Below are positions 17,101 through 25,675 of a stretch of DNA of 64,000 nt, piece by piece. The notes beneath the pieces were generated by a model that worked only from the letters and a program-made list of their open reading frames with translations, made no database searches and had not been told where the DNA came from. The stretch's first letter is position 1. Every line of letters starts with the position of its first letter. Source of the stretch: JBMOKU01 sp049324315 (GTDB taxonomy: Bacteria; Bacillota; Clostridia; Peptostreptococcales; Thermotaleaceae); NCBI GenBank assembly GCA_049324315.1, contig JBMOKU010000032.1, positions 62,001-126,000 on the forward strand, read 5' to 3'. Made by a program: the position numbers and the translations under genes.

Positions 17101-17270
17101 GGTGACGCACCGGGATAAACCGTAATGATCATGGCAAAGGGTGCTGAAACATCGGGGCTCTCTTGCCTTGGCAGCACATAATAGCTAAATGCACCCATGA
17201 CTGCAATGACAACTGCCAAAAACAAAGTAACCCGTCTTTCCTTAATCAACTGCTGTATCAGTTTGTTCAT
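14187..17270 (-). CDS. RND-family efflux pump, AcrB/HAE1-like inner membrane protein
   Basis: A protein of about 1027 residues with the 12-helix, two-lobe architecture of RND exporters. It has TM1 near the N-terminus, a large extracytoplasmic porter domain, LGVLVDNAIVISDTI in TM4 (proton-relay Asp) and the second half opening with KGVAVGVTLVLFIFTITVL. I start it at the second methionine (17270), about 10 bases after GGGAG. The membrane fusion protein gene lies upstream on the same strand. Gram-positive RND pumps lack an outer membrane channel; substrates may be lipids, drugs or other amphiphiles. The TetR gene further upstream probably controls the pair. Confidence 0.9.
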   Translation of the reverse strand: MNKLIQQLIKERRVTLFLAVVIAVMGAFSYYVLPRQESPDVSAPFAMIITVYPGASPKDVKDLVTSKIEDELVELDGYDESNGISKEGLSIVTVAFQDHVDSDKALQDVRNAVADVQADLPDGCLPSQVKTDLIETAGIIISLSGGDYTYEQLASFGELFEDKLASIEGISKFSIEGKLDKEVKVDVDIARLNQLGVSIADIRQILQVQNVEIPSGSIDYEDAKITVKTPGIYTSIDDIRDIIIGISPETGAVTKLSDTADIYMDLEEDVEKYKQNGKNAVLLTGYFQKSKNVVIVGKDVRKAIDEVKATLPKDLIVEEVIYQPDDVAESVNDFMMNLVEGIILVIIVVFLGMGLRNALVVSTAIPLSVLITFGAMYLMGIEIHQMSLTALIVALGVLVDNAIVISDTIQVRIDGGEERLEAAYNGTTMSSIPIFTATLTTIAAFSPLLGLPGAAGKFLGAIPTVLIISIIAAYIVSMFVTPAMAAVLFKKSKVKESKDNRIRRFFHDTLKSALHRKGVAVGVTLVLFIFTITVLMPQLPSQFFPYADKNLFYVEITSEIPGNIEATEKLTDEVVNLLSKEPEITSYTVAVGTGMPKFYITMAPATPSSDFGQLVCKFDLGDKKTRRFKDNVAFIDYIQKQLDENIAKGKASAKLLANARPADAKVIVRISGDNLDRLREVANTLKEEVAKIPGTVNVRHNMKDKTFQLEVNVDKDKASSFGITQYDIQNQINMALYGTDASVYRREGKEYNIRLKSNISDVAMLENLEIKSSVTGNKIALKQFASVEFGKKVDQINTYKRKQTVELLANELSGYDPVEIENIIETEILPKIDTSGTTISFAGEREDINDNFGIVSILAVLCIFIIYIILLIQFNSFIQPVVILLTVPLSLIGSVAGLYLFGNPLSLTAFLGIIALIGLVVKNGILLIEYINDARKQGCSIEEACIDAVDKRFNAIILSAATTVIGLVPLALSGSSLFGPMAIALMFGLTVSTFLTMVVIPVVYSIFEGFIEKWKSSRKVQLEVTAE

Positions 17271-17283
17271 GTCTCTCATCTCC

Positions 17284-18372
17284 CTACTTTACGATGCTGA
17301 CTTTAGAGCCGTCATTCAGGTTCTTCATTCCATTGACAGCCAGTAGTTCTCCTGGTTTGATTCCTTTTACCATGATTTTATCGTCACTGACATTTAGCAG
17401 TTCTACCGTTCTTTTGAATGCCCTATCTTCCTTTACAATATACACATAATCTTCTCCATTGGAGAAGATCGCTGTCATGGGAATCCATACGCCTTTTTGC
17501 TCTCCTACCGCTACAGATGCGTTAGCAATCGATCCTAGCCTGAACGCTTTCTCCGACACTTCAATCTCAGCCTGGTATGTCCTTGTGGTTGCATCCGGTG
17601 CTTCTGCTATATAAGTGATCATACCTTCGGCCTTTTCCCCATCTACATCAACCGTTACTTTAGCACCTATATGGACGCTCTTCAGATCTTGTTGAGGAAT
17701 TCCCACATTAATAACCTGTTTGCCACTTCTAACGATAACAATAGGTGTTCCTTGACCTATCATCTCATTCTCTTCAAACAAGACATCCACCACTGTACCT
17801 TCCTGTTCCGCATAGAGTTTTGCATCTTCTACCAGTGTCGTTTTATACGCATAATCTGTTTTGGCCCCGTCAAATTGCGCCTTTGCTTGCTGATAGCTGG
17901 TCTCCGATACATCCATCTGCAGTTTTACTTGATCATACTGGTCTTTTGATATTGCACCTGCGGCATATAAGCTATCCATTTTTTCAAACAAATCTTTATT
18001 ATAACGCAGCGAGTCCTCGGCTTTTTTGATGTTAAGTTCTGCTGTATCCATAGCAGCCTTAGCAGCAGTCACTTGGAACCCTAAATCTTGTGTATCAATC
18101 TCCGCCAAGAGATCTCCAGGTGTTATTCTATCTCCCTTCTTTACATAGATCCTTTTTAATTTTCCACCTACTTTAAAGCTATAATTGACAACCTCCTTTG
18201 CATCCACTGTTCCTATGTATTGTATTTCCACAGGCTTCTGACTTTCTTCTATTTTTAAAACCTTCACAGCTGCCGCTCTCTCCTCAAGTTTATCCTGCTG
18301 ATCCGCATTTGCGCATCCTGCCAAGGAAGCCATCATCATTAGCAAAACAATTAATACAGTCATTCTTTTCAC
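17284..18372 (-). CDS. RND efflux membrane fusion (HlyD/AcrA-type) lipoprotein
   Basis: A 362-residue adaptor. The signal peptide ends in a lipobox with C20 (SLAGC), so it is anchored in the outer leaflet of the cell membrane. A biotinyl-lipoyl half-motif (VGGKLKRIYVKKGDRITPGD), an alpha-helical hairpin (about 100-165), a second lipoyl half and a beta-barrel domain follow in the usual order. The start is GTG after AAAGGATGG. It ends 13 bases before the pump gene and forms an operon with it. Candidate TetR operators lie in the 150 bases upstream. Confidence 0.9.
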   Translation of the reverse strand: MKRMTVLIVLLMMMASLAGCANADQQDKLEERAAAVKVLKIEESQKPVEIQYIGTVDAKEVVNYSFKVGGKLKRIYVKKGDRITPGDLLAEIDTQDLGFQVTAAKAAMDTAELNIKKAEDSLRYNKDLFEKMDSLYAAGAISKDQYDQVKLQMDVSETSYQQAKAQFDGAKTDYAYKTTLVEDAKLYAEQEGTVVDVLFEENEMIGQGTPIVIVRSGKQVINVGIPQQDLKSVHIGAKVTVDVDGEKAEGMITYIAEAPDATTRTYQAEIEVSEKAFRLGSIANASVAVGEQKGVWIPMTAIFSNGEDYVYIVKEDRAFKRTVELLNVSDDKIMVKGIKPGELLAVNGMKNLNDGSKVSIVK

Positions 18373-18422
18373 GACATATCCATCCTTTCGATGATAAAAT
18401 ATTGGTTCAATTTGAATTATTG

Positions 18423-18509
18423 AATGAATCTTTATTCATTTATTTATAAATAAATAACGAATGCGGGTTAAATTTCATTCGTACTTTAATAAATGATTAT
18501 TCATTCATT
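18423..18509. promoter_or_regulatory. Candidate TetR operators before the RND operon
   Basis: Three inverted repeats built on the same half-site lie between tetR and the pump operon: AATGAATCTTTATTCATT (18423-18440), ACGAATG/CATTCGT (18457-18482) and AATGATTATTCATT (18492-18505). The GAATGA core matches the element in front of the tetR gene at 19161-19182. Confidence 0.5.
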
Positions 18510-18526
18510 TTTATATGCAATTATAA

Positions 18527-19123
18527 TTACTCTCTCCATCTTAGCGCGTTAAAACAAATCTTTGCAATTCTAGCTGCATCTTCAGCCTGAAAAAACCGTT
18601 CATGATGATCTTCATTCAATTTCAATAGCACATATCTAAACGGTATGGTCATCAATATTAAAATAATATCATCTTCACTAATATGCTCACAGAGTTCCCC
18701 TGTACGTCTTCCTAACTCAAGAATCCTTTTTATCGTTTGGTTTTTAAAAGTTCTGTCTTTTTCGCACATTATTTTTTCAACATCTGTATCAAGGGCTAAC
18801 GTAGCCATCATTTGTACATAAACAGGATCTTCCTTTGCCAATTTGAACACCGTATGAACCAAATTACAAACAAATTCATAGATTGTATTGCTCTTCACTA
18901 AGCTTCCGACAATCTCATTTTTAAATTCATCAAAGTTTGTATTCATTAAATCATCAAGCAGCTCTTCTTTACTGCTATAATAGCAATATAAATAGCCTAC
19001 GGATACGTCTGCTTTTTTCGCAATGGCAGCAATGGATGCACCACGGTAACCATATTCTACAATAATTTCCATGGCAGCTCTCTTCACATTTTCAATTTTT
19101 TGAGGATCGGTAACTCTGGCCAT
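18527..19123 (-). CDS. TetR/AcrR-family transcriptional repressor
   Basis: A 198-residue regulator. The N-terminal HTH (residues about 10-55, with GYRGASIAAIAKKADVSVGY and LYCYYSSKEELL) is typical TetR. The rest is a helical ligand-binding domain with no specific family mark. It is encoded upstream of the RND operon on the same strand, with an operator-like TGAACGTTCA palindrome at its own promoter and related half-sites before the pump genes. It should repress both until a pump substrate binds. Confidence 0.9.
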   Translation of the reverse strand: MARVTDPQKIENVKRAAMEIIVEYGYRGASIAAIAKKADVSVGYLYCYYSSKEELLDDLMNTNFDEFKNEIVGSLVKSNTIYEFVCNLVHTVFKLAKEDPVYVQMMATLALDTDVEKIMCEKDRTFKNQTIKRILELGRRTGELCEHISEDDIILILMTIPFRYVLLKLNEDHHERFFQAEDAARIAKICFNALRWRE

Positions 19124-19160
19124 AAAATGCCTCTTTTCTATTCGTAAATCAGTACAAATT

Positions 19161-19182
19161 AATGAATGAACGTTCAGTTATT
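19161..19182. promoter_or_regulatory. Candidate TetR autoregulatory operator
   Basis: AATGAATGAACGTTCAGTTA contains the perfect palindrome TGAACGTTCA at 19167-19176, 40-60 bases before the tetR start codon, overlapping a TATAATAT -10-like sequence. Confidence 0.55.
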
Positions 19183-19257
19183 ATAATATATGGATAATAT
19201 TATTCTGTCAATACATATTTTAGTAGAAAAATAGAGAAACCATCTTTTAAATTACTA

Positions 19258-19336
19258 CATCCGCTACGCCACGGGGACGGTTCCTCAGGCACATAAAAAA
19301 CATATGTGCCAGACGAACCGTCCCCATGACTCCGCC
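19258..19336. repeat. GGGGACGGTTC palindromic repeat, copy 1
   Basis: CATCCGCTACGCCAC leads into a long palindrome (19273-19325): GGGGACGGTTC pairs with GAACCGTCCCC and GGCACATA with TATGTGCC around an A-rich loop. A second copy is at 37869-37947 with very few differences, and a truncated copy at 44575-44591. It looks like a REP/MITE-type non-autonomous element. Confidence 0.8.
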
Positions 19337-19367
19337 TTCCGAATGACAAAAATCTGGGGCAAGACTT

Positions 19368-19419
19368 GGGGACTGGTCTGCTGTCCGGCGCGTTTTTGCC
19401 GGACTGCGGCCCTGTCCCC
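19368..19419. repeat. Second GGGGAC...GTCCCC palindrome
   Basis: GGGGAC pairs with GTCCCC at the ends and GTCCGGC with GCCGGAC inside, around GCGTTTTT. It follows copy 1 by about 40 bases, giving two large hairpins side by side between tetR and uxaA. The 419-base spacer 19124-19542 holds no gene. Confidence 0.65.
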
Positions 19420-19444
19420 ATGTGTTGTCCAAAAACAACAGACT

Positions 19445-19486
19445 TAAAGCCTGTATTTCGGATGATTTATCAAAATACAGGCTTTT
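19445..19486. terminator. Stem-loop after the hexonate operon
   Basis: AAAGCCTGTATTT pairs with AAATACAGGCTTT. It is a near copy of the terminator at 14101-14141 and probably ends the uxaA transcript on the minus strand. Confidence 0.6.
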
Positions 19487-19542
19487 ATGTTTTTACTGCT
19501 TTCATCTTATATTAATTGGTCAATTCTGATTCCGAGCCTTTA

Positions 19543-21030
19543 CTAAAGCGTTACACCCGTTTTGAATATGGCGATCTCTCTGAAGTTATTCTTTTCATTA
19601 TTAACAAACTCTCCACCGGCCACACGAAGGATATATTCTGTAAATCTTTCCAACATCTCTTCCATGGATACATCCTTGATCAGATCCCCGGCGTCAAAGT
19701 CAATCCAATGGGGCTTCAGTTTATACAGTCTGGTGTTGGTGGAGATTTTCATAGTGGGAACAAAGCTGCCGAATGGCGTTCCCCTGCCGGTCGTAAACAA
19801 CACCATGTGACAGCCCGAGGCGGCCAAAGCAGTCGCTGCCACCAGGTCATTTCCCGGTGCATTCAGCAGATTTAATCCTTTATTTTGAACAATTTCTCCA
19901 TATTTTAGCACATCCACCACCGGTGCATTACCGCCCTTTTGTGTGCATCCCAAGGACTTGTCTTCCAGGGTGGTGATCCCTCCCTCTTTGTTTCCCGGTG
20001 ACGGGTTTTCATAGATGGGCTGGTCATAGCTTGTAAAGTATTCTTTGAAATCATTGATCAGATGTACCGTCTTGTTGAATACCTCTTCGTTGATGCAGCG
20101 ATTCATCAATATGGTTTCTGCACCAAACATTTCCGGCACTTCCGTTAAAATGGTACTTCCTCCTTGGGCTGTCAAGAAGTCTGAAAAGGCCCCCAGCAGG
20201 GGATTTGCCGTTATTCCTGAAAAACCGTCGGAGCCGCCGCATTTCAGCCCTATTACGAGCTCACTGATGGGGATCGCTTCCCGCTTATCTTTTTGCATGA
20301 TTTCATGCAATTCTTTAAGGGCATTGACACCCTCGGAAATTTCATCATTGACATCTTGGGCCACCAGGAATCTTACACGCTTTTCATTGTATTCTCCAAG
20401 AGATTCTTTGAAGGCTGATACATAGTTGTTCTCACAGCCTAATCCCAGCACCAGAACTCCACCGCAATTGGGGTGCTTCACCATATTCCCCAGTATGGTT
20501 CTGGTATTTTCATGGTCCTGCCCCAACTGAGAACATCCATAGTTGTGCTTAAACACTTCCATGGCGTCAATTCCTTCCGGCTGTACCTCTTCCTTAAATT
20601 TTTTCATGATCATCTCTCCGATCCCGTTGACGCAGCCAACCGTCGGTACGATCCAAAGCTCATTTCTAATACCTGCTTTGCCATCTTCCCGTCTATATCC
20701 TTGAAAAGTCATATTTCTATTTTCTATATGGAGCTTCTGCAAGTCTTGATAAAATCCGTAATCCTGAATTCCTGATAAATTCGTCTTTACATTATGGGTA
20801 TGGACCCATTGGCCGGATTTTATATCTTGGATGGCATGGCCTATGGGATAGCCGTATTTTATGACATAATCATCATGAGCTATATCTTCAGTAGCAAATT
20901 TATGACCTGTTTTCATATCTTCTTTTAAAATAATTTCATTTCCATCTATATCAATCACGGTATCTTTGGCTAAGTCTTGAAGGGCTACAGCTACATTATC
21001 CTGATTATGAATCCTGATATATGCTTTCAC
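19543..21030 (-). CDS. uxaA: Altronate dehydratase
   Basis: A 495-residue UxaA/GarD-family lyase: D-altronate is dehydrated to 2-keto-3-deoxy-D-gluconate. The N-terminal SAF domain (about 1-95) is joined to the catalytic domain with the family motifs NYGCSQLGQDHENT, GLGCENN, GLKCGGSDGFSG and GCHMVLFTTGRGTPFG. Iron or manganese is the usual cofactor. It is the last gene of the operon; its start overlaps the end of uxaB by four bases (ATGA). KDG kinase and aldolase genes are not in the window and must lie elsewhere. Confidence 0.92.
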   Translation of the reverse strand: MKAYIRIHNQDNVAVALQDLAKDTVIDIDGNEIILKEDMKTGHKFATEDIAHDDYVIKYGYPIGHAIQDIKSGQWVHTHNVKTNLSGIQDYGFYQDLQKLHIENRNMTFQGYRREDGKAGIRNELWIVPTVGCVNGIGEMIMKKFKEEVQPEGIDAMEVFKHNYGCSQLGQDHENTRTILGNMVKHPNCGGVLVLGLGCENNYVSAFKESLGEYNEKRVRFLVAQDVNDEISEGVNALKELHEIMQKDKREAIPISELVIGLKCGGSDGFSGITANPLLGAFSDFLTAQGGSTILTEVPEMFGAETILMNRCINEEVFNKTVHLINDFKEYFTSYDQPIYENPSPGNKEGGITTLEDKSLGCTQKGGNAPVVDVLKYGEIVQNKGLNLLNAPGNDLVAATALAASGCHMVLFTTGRGTPFGSFVPTMKISTNTRLYKLKPHWIDFDAGDLIKDVSMEEMLERFTEYILRVAGGEFVNNEKNNFREIAIFKTGVTL

Positions 21031-22496
21031 CCCATCACCTCATTCAAGGCTTTATCCATACCGAGTTGCTGGATCTTCATCAAATCTTTGCAGACCTGAT
21101 CGGTCAGACCATCTACCATATTTAAATCCATCTTCCATATTTTTTCTTCCGCCAGTACTTTTGCTGCTATATTCCTCACACTCTCCTCTGTTCCATCATA
21201 CTGGCCCCACAGGTTTTGGTACATATCCAATATGTCTTGATTATCCTTGATATCCAAGGCTTTTCCATCAATCTCATTTTTGTAAAGTCTTATTAAGGAA
21301 GCCAAGGAGAACACCAATTTTTTAGGAAGGGTACCTGTTCTATTTTTATATTCCAGCAGTGACGGTAATACTCTGGTTTCAAATTTGAAATTGGAATTTA
21401 AAGCAATGCTTATTAGAAAGTGCTTGATAAATGGATTTCTGAATCTATCGATGACGGCATTGGCAAAGTAATCCAATTCTTCTTTCGGCAAATCTAAGGT
21501 AGGCACAATTTCTTCGAATATAGCATCTCTCACGAATCGGCCCATATTGGGATCTTCAACGGTTTCTCTTACCGTTTCCAGTCCATACAATAGGGATACA
21601 GGCACCATACTTGTATGGGCACCATTGAGTATCCTTACTTTTCTGGTTCGATAAGGCGTCAGATCCTTGACAAACATAACATTTAATCCTATCTGATCCG
21701 CTGGAAATTCTTCTTTTACGAATTCAGGGCCTTCAATTACCCATAGATGAAATTGTTCTGCTTCCACGACCAATTTGTCTTCATATCCCAATTCTTGTGT
21801 TATTTCATCAATGGTATCTCTTGGAAAACCGGGGACAATTCTATCTACTAAACTATTGCAGAAGGTATTGCCCTCATTAATCCATTGGGCAAACCCTTCT
21901 TCCAATCCCCACATATTGGCATATTGTAATATAGCCTTTTTAAGATTTTCACCGTTTTTATCGATAAGTTCACAAGGAATAATAATGAGTCCCTTGTCTA
22001 TATTTCCATGGAAATGCTTATAGCGGGCATACAGTAAAGCCGTCAGTTTACCGGGAAAGCTCTTTTGCGGCTTGTTTTCCAATTTGTCATTCTCGTCAAA
22101 GACAATGCCAGCTTCCGTTGTGTTGGATATGACAAATCGCAATTCAGGGTTTTGGGATATCTCCATATATTCATCATAGCTTTCATAGGGATCAATCCCT
22201 CTGCTAATGGTTTCTATGACGGTTTTTTCCCTTACGGCCTCACCATCCTTGATGCCATTCATGTATAAAGTATACAGCCCATCCTGCTCATTTAATAATT
22301 GGACAAGTCCTTGTTCAATGGGCTGCACCACCGCGATGCTTGATTGAAAATCAGCTTCTTGATTCATTCGATGGATGATCCAGTCGGAAAATGCCCTTAA
22401 GAAATTTCCTTCTCCAAACTGCAGTATTCTCTCTGGATATTTTCTATGTTTATGGACTTCTTTAGATAGTCTCACCGAGAACTCCTCCTTAGTCAA
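21027..22496 (-). CDS. uxaB: Tagaturonate reductase (altronate oxidoreductase)
   Basis: A 489-residue polyol-specific long-chain dehydrogenase/reductase of the mannitol dehydrogenase superfamily. It reduces D-tagaturonate to D-altronate with NADH. The N-terminal Rossmann part (LQFGEGNFLRAFSDWIIH) and the catalytic region around VRILNGAHTSMVPV, with the conserved lysine of this family, are clear. It overlaps the upstream dehydrogenase gene by eight bases and uxaA by four, so translation is coupled. Assignment to UxaB rather than fructuronate reductase UxuB rests on the adjacent uxaA. Confidence 0.9.
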   Translation of the reverse strand: MTKEEFSVRLSKEVHKHRKYPERILQFGEGNFLRAFSDWIIHRMNQEADFQSSIAVVQPIEQGLVQLLNEQDGLYTLYMNGIKDGEAVREKTVIETISRGIDPYESYDEYMEISQNPELRFVISNTTEAGIVFDENDKLENKPQKSFPGKLTALLYARYKHFHGNIDKGLIIIPCELIDKNGENLKKAILQYANMWGLEEGFAQWINEGNTFCNSLVDRIVPGFPRDTIDEITQELGYEDKLVVEAEQFHLWVIEGPEFVKEEFPADQIGLNVMFVKDLTPYRTRKVRILNGAHTSMVPVSLLYGLETVRETVEDPNMGRFVRDAIFEEIVPTLDLPKEELDYFANAVIDRFRNPFIKHFLISIALNSNFKFETRVLPSLLEYKNRTGTLPKKLVFSLASLIRLYKNEIDGKALDIKDNQDILDMYQNLWGQYDGTEESVRNIAAKVLAEEKIWKMDLNMVDGLTDQVCKDLMKIQQLGMDKALNEVMG

Positions 22497-23511
22497 ATTT
22501 TACTAAGACCTTCATCTTAGAACCATCGTTATTTTTCAATACCTCAAAGGCATCGATCACATCATCCAGTTCAAACACATCGGTTACCATTTTATCGATA
22601 TCCACAGCTCCGCCGGATACTAAATCAATAAGCGGTACAAAATCATGGAGACTGTTTCTTGAACCATACACATCCAATTCCTTTTTCAACAGGACAGAGT
22701 GATTAAATGTGGTCTCTTTTTTTCCATTGCCTATGAGGATGATCTTTCCACCAAAGGATGCATAATCGATACAATGTAAGAAAGTCTGTGGAAGTCCTGC
22801 CGCTTCGATACACACATCCATACCATTATTATTCGTAATCTCTGCCACCTTTTTCCCTACATCCTCTTTTGCTACGTTGATGACCCCATCAGCGCCCATC
22901 TGCTTTGCATGCTCCAATCTACCATCAAATACATCGGCAATGTAGGCCTTGGCACCTCTTAATTTTGCAGAAATCATGGCAAACATGCCAATGGCTCCGG
23001 CTCCAAAGATTAGGACATTATCATCTTTTTGAACATCTCCTCTATTGATAGCATGGTAGCTGATGGAAAAGGGCTCAATTAAAGCCAGTGTCTTGGCAGA
23101 TAATCCTTTCCCATCATAAATTCTTTCGATGGGCATGATTATATACTCTGCAAAGGAACCATCTCGCTGAACACCCATGGTCTGGTTTGACTCGCAGCAG
23201 TTTACCTTTCCTTTCTGGCACGGGTAACATTCTCCGCAATTAAAGTATGGATTTGCCGTTACCGTCATACCCTTCTTAAGTCCCAGATCATTTTCTTCAA
23301 TTTCTACGATTTCTGCAGAAAACTCATGTCCCGGGATCCTGGGATATGTGGCAAAGGGCTGGTTTCCTGTATAGGTGGCAATATCTGACCCGCAGATGCC
23401 GCAGTATTTTATTTTTAATAAAGCTTCTCCTTTTTTGGGGATGGGTCTATCTATCTCTACAATTTCGATTTTACCGGATTCTTTTATATGAACAGCTTTC
23501 ATTAACTCCAT
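22489..23511 (-). CDS. Zinc-dependent alcohol dehydrogenase, probable hexonate 5-dehydrogenase
   Basis: A 340-residue medium-chain dehydrogenase. Catalytic zinc ligands lie in CGICGSDIATY and PGHEFSAEI, the structural zinc site is CGECYPCQKGKVNCC, and the NAD-binding loop is FGAGAIGMFA. Size and family match LgoD/YjjN (L-galactonate to D-tagaturonate) and GulD/RspB (L-gulonate to D-fructuronate). Given uxaB and uxaA directly downstream, L-galactonate oxidation to tagaturonate would connect the transporter to KDG; this is inference. A GGAGG site is nine bases before the ATG. Confidence 0.85.
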   Translation of the reverse strand: MELMKAVHIKESGKIEIVEIDRPIPKKGEALLKIKYCGICGSDIATYTGNQPFATYPRIPGHEFSAEIVEIEENDLGLKKGMTVTANPYFNCGECYPCQKGKVNCCESNQTMGVQRDGSFAEYIIMPIERIYDGKGLSAKTLALIEPFSISYHAINRGDVQKDDNVLIFGAGAIGMFAMISAKLRGAKAYIADVFDGRLEHAKQMGADGVINVAKEDVGKKVAEITNNNGMDVCIEAAGLPQTFLHCIDYASFGGKIILIGNGKKETTFNHSVLLKKELDVYGSRNSLHDFVPLIDLVSGGAVDIDKMVTDVFELDDVIDAFEVLKNNDGSKMKVLVKFD

Positions 23512-23608
23512 CGTTTGTAACCTCCTGATTTATTATCAAAAAACATCCTGCATCTATTGGTGCAAAGCCATTAAACAGTTTTACGCACGGTCGAATATCC
23601 GGTTTTAC

Positions 23609-24265
23609 TTAATAGATTCTCCTTAATGCTGCTTCACGGGCATTTGCTATATGTTCCCGCAATGCTTGTTCTATTCGTTCTGCATCTTGGGCAATCAATG
23701 CATCGATGATGGCAAAATGCTCCGGTCTTGATCTTTTTTCTATGTCCTCTGCTTCTAATGTGGATAAGACACGAATCCTATAATCTAAATCAAATATCTC
23801 ATTGGTAAACCTTATTAAATGACTATTGTTTCCGCTTTGAATAATAAATTTATGAAACTCAATATCCAAGTCAAAATACTTTATATCATCAGGGCCCCTG
23901 TGAACCAAATTAATCCTTTCAAATTTTTCCTTTAAACTGAGTAAATATTCCTTTGACATATTTTTACAGGCAATTTTGGCAATCTGGGGCTCTATCATTT
24001 CTCTCACTTGAAATACTTCATGGATATCTTTAACCGTTATGGGTGTAACAATCATGCCTTTGCGGGGGTATATGGTTACAAATTTCTCCTGGTTAAGACG
24101 CAAGATAGCCTCTCGGACCGGTGTTCTACTGATTCCAAGTTCTTTTGCAATCTGATCCTCTGAAAGGTCGCTCCCTGGCATGAATTCACATTTAATAATT
24201 TTATCTTTGATTAAATTGTACGCTTTTTCTTTCAATGGCAATTGTTTTTGATCTTCTTTTTTCAA
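23609..24265 (-). CDS. GntR-family regulator (FadR/FCD subfamily)
   Basis: A 218-residue regulator. The winged HTH (about 10-75) contains LSEDQIAKELGISRTPVREA, and the C-terminal all-helical FCD domain has the metal-binding histidines in EFHKFIIQSGNNSHL and HFAIIDALIAQD. FCD proteins bind sugar acids such as galacturonate or gluconate derivatives. It sits inside the hexonate operon between the TRAP genes and the dehydrogenase and probably controls the whole unit from the promoter before dctP. Confidence 0.9.
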   Translation of the reverse strand: MKKEDQKQLPLKEKAYNLIKDKIIKCEFMPGSDLSEDQIAKELGISRTPVREAILRLNQEKFVTIYPRKGMIVTPITVKDIHEVFQVREMIEPQIAKIACKNMSKEYLLSLKEKFERINLVHRGPDDIKYFDLDIEFHKFIIQSGNNSHLIRFTNEIFDLDYRIRVLSTLEAEDIEKRSRPEHFAIIDALIAQDAERIEQALREHIANAREAALRRIY

Positions 24266-24383
24266 ATCATGATCCCACCTAGCTACTATAATTTAAACTG
24301 CGTCACCGCAATCCTATAGAAATCAAGTCATAAGACCTCGATAATATTCTACCAAATCCTAGTAATAATTAACATCATTACCT

Positions 24384-25673
24384 TTAGTAAAAGAGATTCA
24401 CAATACCCGTTGAAAATACCGGAACGAAAGTCAACAGCATCAAACATATAAATAGTAGTATATAAAACGGTACCGCTTCTTTAATAAAAGCATTGATCTT
24501 ACACTTTGTTATCCCGCATGTTACAAACATCAGGGTCCCCATAGGCGGTGTAAGGCAGCCAATGGCGCTGTTAAATATGAATATCATGGCGAATTGGATC
24601 TCGTCAATGCCATATGCCTTCGCAACCGGTGCTAATAATGGTACCAGTACAATCATGGATGCATTCCCTTCGATGAACATACCTACAAAGATCAGGAATA
24701 TATTGACAACCATGAGGAACACATACTTATTGGAGATCATGTTGACAATCACCTCAGTGATTTGCTGTGGGATACGTTCTTTTGTCAGTATCCATGCAAA
24801 AGCAGAGGCCGCCCCAACGATTAGCATGATAGAGGCCGTACTGGTGATGGTTTCTTTCAGCCCATTAACCACATCGGCGAATTTCATCTCTCGATAAACA
24901 ATGCCAAGGATGAGGGAATATACGATGGCCACAGCCCCTGCTTCTGTAGGTGTGAAAATACCAAGGCGAATACCACCAATAATGATCACCGGTAAACACA
25001 GCGGTAATGCAGCATTTCCCAAAGCCGCCATGAATTCTTTAGGCTTTATCCAGGTCTCTCGCACGGGCTTATATCCTCGTTTTTTCGAAATGATAGAGAC
25101 CAGTACCATCATGGAAACACATAATAACAGCCCCGGACCGATACCCGCTATAAATAGCTTTCCGATGGACACATTGGCTATGGAGCCATAGATAATCATA
25201 GCTATACCAGGTGGAATCAATGGTGTTATCATGGCAGAAGCTGCGGTAACCACCGATGAAAATTCCTTCGAAAAGCCTTTCTTTTCCATCTCGGGAACCA
25301 GCATTTTTGACTGCATGGCAGCATCTGCAAGGTTGGACCCTGACAATCCTCCCATAAGGGTAGATAACAGTACATTCACCTGCGCAAGACCTCCGGACAT
25401 GTGCCCTGTAAGAGCCTCAGCAAAGTTCATCACCCGCTTTGTTACACCAGAATAATTCATATATACACCGGCACAAATGAAGAAAGGAACTGCCAGAAGG
25501 GGTATACTCTCAATCCCTGCAATAACCCGCTGTGCTATAATTTGAGTAGGCACATTGGGTGTTAACGCAAAGTACACGATGGAACCGGCAAATACCGAAG
25601 CAAACACCGGGATTTTTAAAAATAGAAGTACCATCATAACAACAGCCGCAAGACCAACAACACTTATACCCAT
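24384..25673 (-). CDS. dctM: TRAP transporter large permease, DctM
   Basis: A 429-residue protein with about 12 helices. Family marks: PLLAVPFFICAGVYMNYSG, MGGLSGSNLADAAMQSK and AASAMITPLIPPGIAMIIYG, plus FNSAIGCLTPPMGTLMFV in the second half. It couples sodium or proton influx to solute uptake together with DctQ and the binding protein. It starts two bases after dctQ. The surrounding catabolic genes indicate a hexonate substrate. Confidence 0.92.
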   Translation of the reverse strand: MGISVVGLAAVVMMVLLFLKIPVFASVFAGSIVYFALTPNVPTQIIAQRVIAGIESIPLLAVPFFICAGVYMNYSGVTKRVMNFAEALTGHMSGGLAQVNVLLSTLMGGLSGSNLADAAMQSKMLVPEMEKKGFSKEFSSVVTAASAMITPLIPPGIAMIIYGSIANVSIGKLFIAGIGPGLLLCVSMMVLVSIISKKRGYKPVRETWIKPKEFMAALGNAALPLCLPVIIIGGIRLGIFTPTEAGAVAIVYSLILGIVYREMKFADVVNGLKETITSTASIMLIVGAASAFAWILTKERIPQQITEVIVNMISNKYVFLMVVNIFLIFVGMFIEGNASMIVLVPLLAPVAKAYGIDEIQFAMIFIFNSAIGCLTPPMGTLMFVTCGITKCKINAFIKEAVPFYILLFICLMLLTFVPVFSTGIVNLFY

Positions 25674-25675
25674 TT

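Noticed and set aside
19200..19438. Two overlapping minus-strand ORFs of 63 and 73 codons
   Set aside because: They are translations of the palindromic repeats and have no ribosome binding site.
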